DNA of 44,551 nucleotides from Chloroflexi bacterium OHK40 (lineage in GTDB: Bacteria > Chloroflexota > Chloroflexia > Chloroflexales > Chloroflexaceae): the NCBI GenBank assembly GCA_004367505.1, contig SFCB01000277.1, positions 1 to 44,551 of the forward strand, read 5' to 3'. The notes beneath the pieces are model-generated. The model was not told the DNA's origin, did not search any database, and saw nothing but the letters and a program-made list of their open reading frames with translations. Below, in pieces: positions 1 through 7,873 of the stretch (its first letter is position 1; the number at the start of each line of letters is the position of its first letter). The position numbers and the translations under genes are program-made.

Positions 1-495
1 CCATTCACCCAGCGTGTGCGCCGCCTGATCGGCAGTGGGGTCCCCGACCCCCAAGCGGCGCCCCCTCCCGACCCCCCTCCGTCCGAGCCCCCTCCTCCCC
101 CTCCCGGCCCGCGCTTCCTCGACACCGGAGTGCTCTTCGAGTCACAGATCGGCCGCCTCTCGGCTGCCCTGCGCGACCTGCGGGCGATCGATCGCCAGCG
201 CGAGGCCGAGCTGCGAGCACTCCGCGAGCGGGCCGCCATTGCCGACGCCGTCGCCCGCGCTACGCTGGCCGCGCAGATCGCCCCGGCCCTGGCCCGTATC
301 GACGCCCTGATCCACGAGGCGGCGCGATTGCTCCAACCCCTGCCCGAGCTGCCGCCTGGCGCGACGCTCTTCGAGCGCATGCGCGCCCGCCGCACCGCCG
401 CCAGCCTCACACCTACTCAGCGCGACGCGCTGGTAGCCTGGGCCGCCATGCTCGCCGACCTGCGGACCCAGCTGGCTGAACTGATGGAAGATTGA
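1..495 (+). CDS. C-terminal part of an unknown proline-rich / coiled-coil protein (5' truncated by window edge)
   Basis: The frame is open from base 1, so the gene very likely begins upstream; a GTG at 16 is the first in-window candidate start but has no convincing ribosome binding site. The visible part starts with a basic stretch, then a proline-rich linker (roughly window residues 19-35). About 110 residues rich in Ala, Leu, Arg and Glu follow, which look helical or coiled-coil. There is no signal peptide, membrane segment or catalytic motif. It ends in a Leu-rich acidic tail before a TGA at 493. I do not recognise the family. A 93-nt gap separates it from ldhA on the same strand. Confidence 0.6.
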   Translation, partial: PFTQRVRRLIGSGVPDPQAAPPPDPPPSEPPPPPPGPRFLDTGVLFESQIGRLSAALRDLRAIDRQREAELRALRERAAIADAVARATLAAQIAPALARIDALIHEAARLLQPLPELPPGATLFERMRARRTAASLTPTQRDALVAWAAMLADLRTQLAELMED

Positions 496-588
496 GAGCG
501 CGTGGCTCTGGCTCGCCGCAGGCGTGGTAGAGTAGGAATGACCCCGGACACCACGCCGTGAGTAGCGATCGGTGAGAAGGAGCCATCC

Positions 589-1581
589 ATGCGCGTGCTC
601 GTGTACGATACCCACTCATACGACAGGACCTTTCTCGACGCCGCCAACGCCGGACGCCACCAACTCGACTACACCACCGCCCAGCTCGATCACCAGACGG
701 CCGCCCTGGCGGAGGGCTACGAGGCTGTGTGCCTCTTTGTGAACGACTATGCCGATGAGCCGGTGATGGCGCGCCTGGCCGCCGGCGGGGTGCGGGTGAT
801 CGCACAGCGCTCCACGGGTTATAACAATCTCGACCTGGCCGCCGCCGAGCGCCACGGCATCGTCTGTATGCGCGTGGGCTACTACTCGCCCTACGCGGTG
901 GCCGAGTTCGCCGTGGGCCTGCTGCAAACGCTCAACCGCCGCATTCACCGGGCCTACAACCGCACCCGCGAGTTCAACTTCCGCCTGGCTGGCCTGCTCG
1001 GCCACGACATCCACGGCCGCACGGTGGGAGTGGTGGGCACCGGGAAGATCGGGGCGATCTTCGCCCGGATCATGCACGGCTTCGGCTGCCCGCTGCTCGG
1101 CTACGACGTGCGCGAGAACCCGGAGTGCCTGGAGCTGGGCATGACCTATGTGCCGCTAGAGGAGCTCCTGCGCCGCTCCGACATCATTAGCCTGCACGCG
1201 CCGCTGCTCCCGAGCACCCACCATCTGTTCAACGCCGAGACCCTCGCCATGACCAAACCCGGCGTGATGATCATCAATACGAGCCGGGGCGGCCTGATCA
1301 ACACCGAGGCGCTGATCGCCGCCGTGCAGAGCGGCCACGTGGGCGCCGTGGGCCTGGATGTCTATGAGGAGGAGGAGGGCAAGTTCTTCCGCGACCTCTC
1401 GGATCAGGTGATCGACGACGAGGTGCTGGCCCGCCTGATGACCTTCCCCAACGTGCTGCTGACCAGCCACCAGGCTTTCTTCACCTACGAGGCGATGACG
1501 ACGATCGCCGAGACGACCATCCAGAACCTCAGCGACGCCGAGGAGGGCCGCGAGAACAGCAACGTGCTCCGGGCCGGCTAG
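589..1581 (+). CDS. ldhA: D-lactate dehydrogenase (NAD-dependent 2-hydroxyacid dehydrogenase)
   Basis: This 330-residue cytosolic enzyme should reduce pyruvate to D-lactate with NADH, a fermentative redox sink. The dinucleotide fold is marked by G-T-G-K-I-G at 150-155. The catalytic triad of the family can be read: Arg233 in N-T-S-R-G, Glu262 in the D-V-Y-E-E-E segment and His294 in T-S-H-Q-A. The spacing R-to-H of 61 residues equals that of E. coli LdhA (235 to 296). The acidic stretch after Glu262 and the T-S-H-Q-A-F context favour LdhA over other 2-hydroxyacid dehydrogenases. Length is normal. The ATG at 589 has an AGAAGGAG ribosome site 6 nt upstream. Other 2-hydroxyacid substrates cannot be excluded. 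Confidence 0.85.
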   Translation: MRVLVYDTHSYDRTFLDAANAGRHQLDYTTAQLDHQTAALAEGYEAVCLFVNDYADEPVMARLAAGGVRVIAQRSTGYNNLDLAAAERHGIVCMRVGYYSPYAVAEFAVGLLQTLNRRIHRAYNRTREFNFRLAGLLGHDIHGRTVGVVGTGKIGAIFARIMHGFGCPLLGYDVRENPECLELGMTYVPLEELLRRSDIISLHAPLLPSTHHLFNAETLAMTKPGVMIINTSRGGLINTEALIAAVQSGHVGAVGLDVYEEEEGKFFRDLSDQVIDDEVLARLMTFPNVLLTSHQAFFTYEAMTTIAETTIQNLSDAEEGRENSNVLRAG

Positions 1582-1719
1582 ACCCAGAGGCCCTTCCAGC
1601 CCATCAGGAGCGCCGCGCCGCGCTTCGGTGCCCAGCGACTCCCTTGCCCGAATCCTTGTGCCCCCCCCGCGCGGTACATATGGCAGACGATCATGCTGCC
1701 AAGCGCGTGGGGGGCCTCG

Positions 1720-3249
1720 ATGCTTGCAAAAGTCTTCAGCTGTGCCGTTGTCGGCCTGGACGGGATTCTGGTCGAGGTCGAGGTCGATATCGCGCCGGGC
1801 CTGCCCGCTTTCACCGTGGTTGGCCTGGGCGACGCTGCGGTGCAGGAGAGCCGCGAGCGGGTACGCTCGGCGATCCGCAACGCGGGCCTGCACTTTCCCA
1901 TGAAGCGCCTGACGGTGAACCTGGCGCCGGCCGACGTGCGCAAGGCGGGCCCGGCCTATGATCTGCCGATCGCCATTGGCCTGCTGATCGCGTCAGGCCA
2001 GGTGCCAGGCGCGGTGGCGGAGCCCGGGGCAGGCACGGCATTCATCGGCGAGCTGGGGCTCGACGGCAGCCTGCGCCACACCGACGGGGTACTGCCGATG
2101 GCGGCCGTGGCCCGCGCCAACGGCATCCACAGCCTCTACGTGCCTGGTGAGGACGCGGCCGAGGCCGCCCTGGTGGAGGGCCTGCGCGTGCTGCCCGTAC
2201 GTAGCCTGGCCGAGCTCGCCGCGCACCTGCAGGGTGCTGCCACCCTGGAGCTCTTTCTTGCCGGGGCCACCATGGGCAGTGAGGAACCGCGCTACCCGGT
2301 GGACTTCCAGGACATCAAGGGCCAGGAGCACGTGAAACGGGCCCTAGAGGTGGCTGCAGCCGGCGGCCACAACGTGCTGATGGCCGGCACGCCCGGCTCC
2401 GGCAAGACGATGATGGCCCGGGCGCTGCTCTCCATCCTCCCGCCGCTGACGCTGGACGAGGCCCTGGAGGTGACCAAGATCTACAGCGTGTGCGGGCAGC
2501 TACCCCGCGAGACGCCGCTGATCCGCCGGCGGCCCTTCTGCGCGCCCCACCACACCACCTCGGTGGCGGGGCTGGTGGGCGGTGGCAGCGGCCGCGCCCG
2601 CCCCGGGATGATCTCGATGGCCCATCGCGGTGTGCTCTTCCTCGACGAGTTGCCCGAGTTTGGTGCCCGGCTCGAGGTGCTCCGGCAGCCCCTGGAAGAC
2701 CGGGTAGTCACCCTGAGCCGCTCTACCGGCAGTGTCACCTACCCGGCCGCAGTGATGCTGGTGGGAGCTCAGAACCCCTGCCCCTGCGGCTGGCACGGCG
2801 ACGCGGAGCGAGCCTGCACCTGCTCGCCGGCCCTGGTGGCCCGCTACCAGCAGCGCCTCTCCGGCCCCATGCTCGACCGCTTCGACATCCACGTGGATGT
2901 ACCGCGCGTGGCTTACGAAAAGCTCAGCTCCGAGCGCCTCGGCGAGCCATCGGAGAGCATCCGGCGGCGGGTGACGGCCGCGCGTGAGCGGCAGCGGGCG
3001 CGCTTCGCCGGCCAGAGCCGCAGCACCAACGCCGACCTGGGGCCGGCCGAGCTGCGCGTGTACTGCCAACTCGATGGCGCCAGCCAGGCCCTGATGAAGG
3101 CCGCTGTGCGCCAGCTGAACCTCTCGGCCCGCGGCTACCACCGGGTGCTGCGCCTGGCCCGCACGATCGCCGACCTGGCCGGGGCCGAGCAGATCGGCCC
3201 GGCCCATCTGGCCGAGGCCATCCAGTATCGGCCGCGCCGCGCCGACTGA
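1720..3249 (+). CDS. comM: ComM/YifB-family Mg-chelatase-like AAA+ ATPase
   Basis: The protein has 509 residues, the usual family length. The N-terminal ChlI-like domain opens with the family signature M-L-A-K-V. The AAA+ module has Walker A G-T-P-G-S-G-K-T at 223-230 and Walker B V-L-F-L-D-E-L near 305. A short cysteine cluster (N-P-C-P-C-G-W) follows, then the C-terminal Mg-chelatase domain. In naturally transformable bacteria ComM is a hexameric helicase that promotes branch migration during homologous recombination; a similar role here is inferred. An earlier in-frame ATG at 1693 exists, but the ATG at 1720 fits the family N-terminus and has a G-rich ribosome site (GGGGGG) just upstream. 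No other competence gene is in the window. Confidence 0.85.
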   Translation: MLAKVFSCAVVGLDGILVEVEVDIAPGLPAFTVVGLGDAAVQESRERVRSAIRNAGLHFPMKRLTVNLAPADVRKAGPAYDLPIAIGLLIASGQVPGAVAEPGAGTAFIGELGLDGSLRHTDGVLPMAAVARANGIHSLYVPGEDAAEAALVEGLRVLPVRSLAELAAHLQGAATLELFLAGATMGSEEPRYPVDFQDIKGQEHVKRALEVAAAGGHNVLMAGTPGSGKTMMARALLSILPPLTLDEALEVTKIYSVCGQLPRETPLIRRRPFCAPHHTTSVAGLVGGGSGRARPGMISMAHRGVLFLDELPEFGARLEVLRQPLEDRVVTLSRSTGSVTYPAAVMLVGAQNPCPCGWHGDAERACTCSPALVARYQQRLSGPMLDRFDIHVDVPRVAYEKLSSERLGEPSESIRRRVTAARERQRARFAGQSRSTNADLGPAELRVYCQLDGASQALMKAAVRQLNLSARGYHRVLRLARTIADLAGAEQIGPAHLAEAIQYRPRRAD

Positions 3250-3259
3250 GGCCCGATCG

Positions 3260-3718
3260 CTACGAGCCTTCGGAGACGAGTGCCACCAGCAGGAAGGGCG
3301 GATTACCAAGCAGTGGGGGGCCATAGCTGATCACCAGCCCCTGCTCACCGGCAAAGGCCCCCCGTGACCAGCCGATCGTCTTGAGGGCCGGCGTGTCCTG
3401 GGCGAGCTGCGGCTCGGCCTCCCAATCACCACCGATCGCGCTGATCTGTTCCTCGTAGAAGGCCTGAACACGCTCCCAGCTCGTCTCGGCGGGCAGGGTA
3501 TAGAGCTGCATGTCGACGCTGACAGCGCCCTGCCCGAACGACTGGCGTATGCTGTCTGCCACGGTATCGGCCATGGGGTTGCTGCCAGGCTCCAACGGGC
3601 TCGCATCAGGATGCACTGGCAGATCGGCCAGGGTAACCGGCTCACCACCACAGGCTGCCAGGGCGCCGAGGAGGGTGAGCACGAGCAGCAGGCCGGAGAG
3701 CAGACGCACCGAACGCAT
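3260..3718 (-). CDS. Predicted lipoprotein of unknown function
   Basis: The 152-residue product starts with a basic n-region, a Leu-rich hydrophobic core and a lipobox L-A-A-C with the cysteine at about residue 23, so it should be lipid-anchored outside the membrane. The mature part is small and mixed alpha/beta, with a conserved-looking W-E-R-V-Q-A-F-Y-E-E segment of the kind seen in small secreted proteins of unknown function. The start at 3718 has a GGAAAGGA ribosome site; a longer upstream frame to 3781 would bury the signal peptide and was rejected. It converges on comM with a 10-nt gap. I do not recognise a named family. Confidence 0.75.
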   Translation of the reverse strand: MRSVRLLSGLLLVLTLLGALAACGGEPVTLADLPVHPDASPLEPGSNPMADTVADSIRQSFGQGAVSVDMQLYTLPAETSWERVQAFYEEQISAIGGDWEAEPQLAQDTPALKTIGWSRGAFAGEQGLVISYGPPLLGNPPFLLVALVSEGS

Positions 3719-4088
3719 ACGTGTTCCTTTCCGTGCTACTACAGCCGAGCAAAATGATCCCTGGCCGGGAGCCCATTGCACGCGGTTGTGGCCAGAACAC
3801 CGGGATGCCGCTCGGCAAGCTGGCGCAGGCTGCCGAATAACGCCGTCAGAGCCCGCCCGAGGCTATGGAGCATCGCTTCCCCCTTTTTCGAGGCCAATCT
3901 TCGCGGCCGCCACCGACCACGTGCGGTGAGTCTAGCGTGGCTAGCCTGCGGTGTGTTCCCAGAAATGGGGGCGGATGTCCCAGGATGAGTGGGAGCGGGC
4001 CGGGCACGGGGAATCGTGGGGGCGGTGAGCGAGCTGCCGGGCTGAGCCGCGCGATCCTGGCGCGCGCCCTCTCACAGAGGCTTGGGGC
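3719..4088. other. 370-nt intergenic stretch without a recognised gene
   Basis: This lies between the start of the lipoprotein gene and the stop of the STAND ATPase, both on the minus strand. It must hold the lipoprotein promoter, but I cannot pick a clear -35/-10 pair. Short reading frames here lack family features and ribosome sites. No tRNA-like cloverleaf or strong terminator hairpin was seen. Confidence 0.5.
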
Positions 4089-6785
4089 TCATGCGCCGAG
4101 GGCAGCGCCGAGCTGCTCGGTAGCAGCCACTTCGGCGGGGATGTCGAGCTGGCGGAAGCGCTCCAGGGCGCTGCGGATGTGGCGCCGGGCCTCTGCGGCC
4201 GCCCCGGCTGCGAGGTGAGCCTGGCCGAGGGAGCGCTCGGCGTAGGCCACGAGGAAGGGGTCGTTATTTTGCTCGGCCAGCCGTGCAGACTCACCAAAGT
4301 GGCCCAGGGCGCCCGTCGTGTCGCCGCGAGCCAGGTCGATCTGGCCAAGGGTAAAATGGGCGTAAGGCACGGTGGAGCGGTGGCCCATCGCCAGAACCTC
4401 GCCAGCATAGCGCGCGGCGCTCTCCAGGTCGCCGAGCTCGAAAGAGGCTTCGGCCAGGTTGGTTCCAGTGTGGCCGGCAAAATAGTGGTCGTGCACCGCC
4501 GTAAAGAAGGCGTAGGCCGGCGCGCCGATCGCCAGGGCGGCCTGGAACTGCCGTGTCTGCACGTAGATAAAGGCCATATTGCTGCGCATCTTCTCCAGGC
4601 TCACCCGATCCCCCAGGCGCTCAAAGATCGTGATAGCAGCCAGGCCGTGGGCCTCGGCCTCGGCGAGCTCCTGGCGTCGGCCATAGATCCCGGCGAGCCA
4701 GCGCTCGGCCTGGGCGCGCAGTGCGTCGTCATCGAGCTGCTCGGCGAGCTGGCGGGCATGCTGGTAGGAGCTGAGGGCCTCGGCGTAGGCGCCCTCCTCC
4801 TGGCGCAGCATGCCGCGCATGACGGCCAGGTCGAACTCGGCCCGATAGACATCCTGCCAGCCAGCCCGACTGTCGCGGCGGCGTTGGAAGAGCAGGGCGC
4901 GACGCAGGCGCATGGAGACGAGCTGGCTGAGCAGGCGGGTGGTGACATTCAGGCCCTCGGCGTAGCTCTCGAGGGCCTGGTCCGGGTAACCAAGGGCCTC
5001 CTGCATCTCGCCGCGCAGCATCCAGAGGCGGGCGCTCGCCTCGCTCTGATCGGCCCGGTCGGCCTGCTCCAGCTCGCGCAGGGCCTCCTCATACTGGCCG
5101 CTCATCTGGCGCAGCTCGGCGCGGATGATATCGAGCGCCTTGCGCTCCTGGCGGTCGAGCCGCTGCCGTGCGATGGCGGCGAAGATCTGGAGGGCGGCGT
5201 CGGCCTCGCCACGGGCGATGGCGTGGCGGCGCTGGGGGAACCAGACCTGGACCGCCAGCGCCTCTTGGTTGCCACGTACGAAGTGGTAGGCGGCGGCGGT
5301 GTACTCACCCCGTTCCAGACGCACCACGGCTGCCTCGCCGTGGTGCCGCTCGCGTTGCTCGGGCGTGAGTTCGCCCTCGATGATGGCCGCCAGGGCGGGG
5401 AGGAGTGCCACACCACCCTCGCCGTCCCGCTCGACGAGGCGCAGGCGGGTGAGGGCCTCCAGGGTGGTAGGGGCGATGATGCTCTCTGGGGCGTACCCTT
5501 TGTAGACAGAGAGTTGCTGGAGGGCGCGGCGTTCCTCGGGGCGCAGCCGCTGCCAGAGCCGCTGCACGGCGGGGAGAAGCGAGCGGGCCGTATCCTCACG
5601 CTCCAGGCTGACTGCGGTTGCGCTTGCCTCTTCCTCGAGCGCCAGCACCAGATTGATCAGGCGCGGATTGCCGCCGGTGTAGGCGTGGAGCCGCGCGACA
5701 TCCTGAGGGCTTGGCGTGTGGCCGGCGGCCTGCCAGAGCCGCCCGACGTCGGCGGCGGCCAGACCGCTCAACTCCAGATGCAGGTCGCACTCGGGCAGCG
5801 GGCGCTGGCTGATCAGCAGCAGCGGCGCGGCGCCACGGAGCCCCTCGATCAGGCTGAAGAGCTGGGCGTGGCCGGGTGTGAGCAGGCTCAGGTTGGCGCT
5901 CAGCAGGTGCTCCAAATCGTCGAAGCAGAGGATGGGCCGCTGCGCGCCGAGGCTGGTGAGATCCTGGCGCAGCAGGCCAGCGGCGAGGTTCAGGTCGCCA
6001 ACGGCCGAATTGACCGACACCAGGTACTGCCAGAGGTTTGAGGCCCCGCGCTCGTGGAGGAAGGCGCCGAGGGCCACCAGCAGGCTGTTGGCGCCATCGT
6101 TGAACCAGGGCCGCAGCGTGTACCAGAAGGACTCGCGCTCGGGGAGCAGCGCCAGTGCCGTGGCGCCGAGACTCGTCTTGCCTACGCCGCCAGGCCCGGT
6201 GAGGGCGATCGTTCGCCCGTCGCGGAGGGCCTCCCGCAGCGTGGCCAGCTGCCGGTCGTAGCCGAAGAGGCGCTCGGGCGGCTGCGGCCGCTCGGGGCGC
6301 AGGGCCGGGCGCAGGCTATCGAGGAGGACCTCGGCCAGCCGCTTGACCGCCCGATCGAAGTCTCGGTAGTGCTGCGACTTGGAGCCAGGAAGCAGGTGGG
6401 GCTGCTCCCAGATGTCGGAGATATGGAGCGGCTCCAGGTAGTCGTTGAAGCAGCGCAGTTCGAGCACCAGGTAGCTGTAGCGCTGGTCGTCCGGGTCGCG
6501 CCGGGCTTCGACGATGGCTGCCAGCATTGCCTCACGCGAGGCGGGGAGCGGCCCCTCCCAGAGCCTGGCTGCCGCATCGCGGAGCGCCCTGCGCAGCACC
6601 TCGCCCCGCGTCGTGTCGGCGACTGGCCGTGGCAGGTCGCGCAGGGCCCGGCCGAGCACATAGGGGCTCGCCAGGGGCGACTCCCGGCCCAGCCGCTCAG
6701 GCTCGCGGAACAGGCGCAACGCCTGCTTGACGTGGCGCTCAAAGGGCGTCAGGGCGATCGGCTCGGTGCGTGTTGCGGCTGTCAT
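4089..6785 (-). CDS. STAND-type NTPase with C-terminal TPR array
   Basis: The 898-residue cytosolic protein has three parts. Residues 10-165 form a helical N-terminal domain of unknown type that includes a Tyr/Arg-rich segment near 139-141. Residues 173-450 form the NB-ARC/STAND ATPase, with Walker A G-P-G-G-V-G-K-T at 197-204 and Walker B I-L-C-F-D-D at 285-290. From about 480 to the end it is a run of TPR-like helical hairpins with repeated A-x-x-x-Y/L-G-x-A patterns. Such proteins act as ligand- or protein-triggered switches in signalling, regulation or phage sensing. No effector domain is recognised, so the output is unknown. The ATG at 6785 has a GGAGG site 5 nt upstream. It is divergent from the secreted protein at 6951. 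Confidence 0.8.
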   Translation of the reverse strand: MTAATRTEPIALTPFERHVKQALRLFREPERLGRESPLASPYVLGRALRDLPRPVADTTRGEVLRRALRDAAARLWEGPLPASREAMLAAIVEARRDPDDQRYSYLVLELRCFNDYLEPLHISDIWEQPHLLPGSKSQHYRDFDRAVKRLAEVLLDSLRPALRPERPQPPERLFGYDRQLATLREALRDGRTIALTGPGGVGKTSLGATALALLPERESFWYTLRPWFNDGANSLLVALGAFLHERGASNLWQYLVSVNSAVGDLNLAAGLLRQDLTSLGAQRPILCFDDLEHLLSANLSLLTPGHAQLFSLIEGLRGAAPLLLISQRPLPECDLHLELSGLAAADVGRLWQAAGHTPSPQDVARLHAYTGGNPRLINLVLALEEEASATAVSLEREDTARSLLPAVQRLWQRLRPEERRALQQLSVYKGYAPESIIAPTTLEALTRLRLVERDGEGGVALLPALAAIIEGELTPEQRERHHGEAAVVRLERGEYTAAAYHFVRGNQEALAVQVWFPQRRHAIARGEADAALQIFAAIARQRLDRQERKALDIIRAELRQMSGQYEEALRELEQADRADQSEASARLWMLRGEMQEALGYPDQALESYAEGLNVTTRLLSQLVSMRLRRALLFQRRRDSRAGWQDVYRAEFDLAVMRGMLRQEEGAYAEALSSYQHARQLAEQLDDDALRAQAERWLAGIYGRRQELAEAEAHGLAAITIFERLGDRVSLEKMRSNMAFIYVQTRQFQAALAIGAPAYAFFTAVHDHYFAGHTGTNLAEASFELGDLESAARYAGEVLAMGHRSTVPYAHFTLGQIDLARGDTTGALGHFGESARLAEQNNDPFLVAYAERSLGQAHLAAGAAAEARRHIRSALERFRQLDIPAEVAATEQLGAALGA

Positions 6786-6950
6786 CTCGACCTCCGAGCG
6801 GGGTAGCTGCTCGCCGGGCGCGGGTTGGGAAGATCAGTCGCGATCCTGGGAACTTTTTGCCATTGCGAAGGAGTACACTTGGAGTGAACGTCGCGCTTTG
6901 CGGCGATCCGGGGGGAGCGCAACATCGAGCGTTTTTGATGGAGGGGGCCC

Positions 6951-7862
6951 ATGCAGACCGCTTCACGCCGTGGCTTCCGGCGAGCCACCGCGCTTGCCGC
7001 ACTCGTTGCCCTTGCCCTTGCCCTCGTGCCTGGCCCCACCGCGCGGGCGAGGCCCACCACACAGGCCCAGCCCCTCTGGTCGGCCTGGGCGCTCTCCGCC
7101 GACTTCGCCGGGGGCCAGCTGAAGGTGCTCTACAAGGCCTACATCGCCACCTACGACAACCCGCCAATCATTGTCGGGGCCTACGACGAGGAGATCACCG
7201 ACACCTGCGTGACCAGCACCGGCGGGCCGATCAGCTTTGCCGGGGACTACGCGGTCTTCGATGGATCGTACTATATCACCTGCACGGTGCCCTCCTGGCG
7301 CGACTCGGTGCGATCGCTCAACGCGAACTACTGGCCCGTTTACACGCCGACGATCGTAGCCACCGTTGGGGATGGCCCGGTCTGGGCTGCCGCCGACGTG
7401 GTGCTCGACCCGGTGATGTCGAATAACCCGGTGCTCGATGCGAGTGATCTCGGGCTGGCCTTCAACTTGCCGCGCAATGGCGGGAACGCGCGGGCAGTCT
7501 TGAGCCTGAGCAACGGGAACCTCACCTCACCGAACTGGGCAACCAATGATGTCGCGGGCAACCGCATGCTGATCGGCACTTTTGGCCCGGGGATCAGCGC
7601 CTTCCACAAAAGTTACGGCTGGCTGAGCTTCCTGAACCATGCCAACTGGCAGAACTACTTCTCCACCAATGCCAATGGCCTCGTCTTTGCATCCTGGGTC
7701 GAGTCGCCCGTGCGCAGAGACTGGCGGGTGGCGCCCTTTGCCAGCTACACCCTCGCCACCGGCGGAGGCGAGGTGACGATCGGCTACAACCAGAGCACCG
7801 GCAGCTACTTCCGGGGGAAGATCCGCAGCATCCGCGTCGATCCGGGGTCACAGGGGCTATAG
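6951..7862 (+). CDS. Secreted protein of unknown function
   Basis: The 303-residue product has a classical Sec signal peptide: Arg-rich start, Ala/Leu core over residues 13-28 and an A-R-A cleavage motif near 32. The mature chain is rich in Gly, Ser, Thr, Asn and aromatic residues and looks like an all-beta exported protein. Two cysteines, near 86 and 107, could form a disulfide. No catalytic motif or named domain is visible. The ATG at 6951 has a strong GGAGGGGG ribosome site. It converges on fbp with an 11-nt gap, and no terminator hairpin is visible between them. Confidence 0.7.
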   Translation: MQTASRRGFRRATALAALVALALALVPGPTARARPTTQAQPLWSAWALSADFAGGQLKVLYKAYIATYDNPPIIVGAYDEEITDTCVTSTGGPISFAGDYAVFDGSYYITCTVPSWRDSVRSLNANYWPVYTPTIVATVGDGPVWAAADVVLDPVMSNNPVLDASDLGLAFNLPRNGGNARAVLSLSNGNLTSPNWATNDVAGNRMLIGTFGPGISAFHKSYGWLSFLNHANWQNYFSTNANGLVFASWVESPVRRDWRVAPFASYTLATGGGEVTIGYNQSTGSYFRGKIRSIRVDPGSQGL

Positions 7863-7873
7863 AGCCACGCCCT

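Noticed and set aside
4179-6041. Long plus-strand ORF (620 codons) opposite the STAND ATPase
   Set aside because: It is a codon-bias shadow with low-complexity Gly/Leu/Gln-rich translation and no motif; the minus-strand protein has clear Walker motifs.
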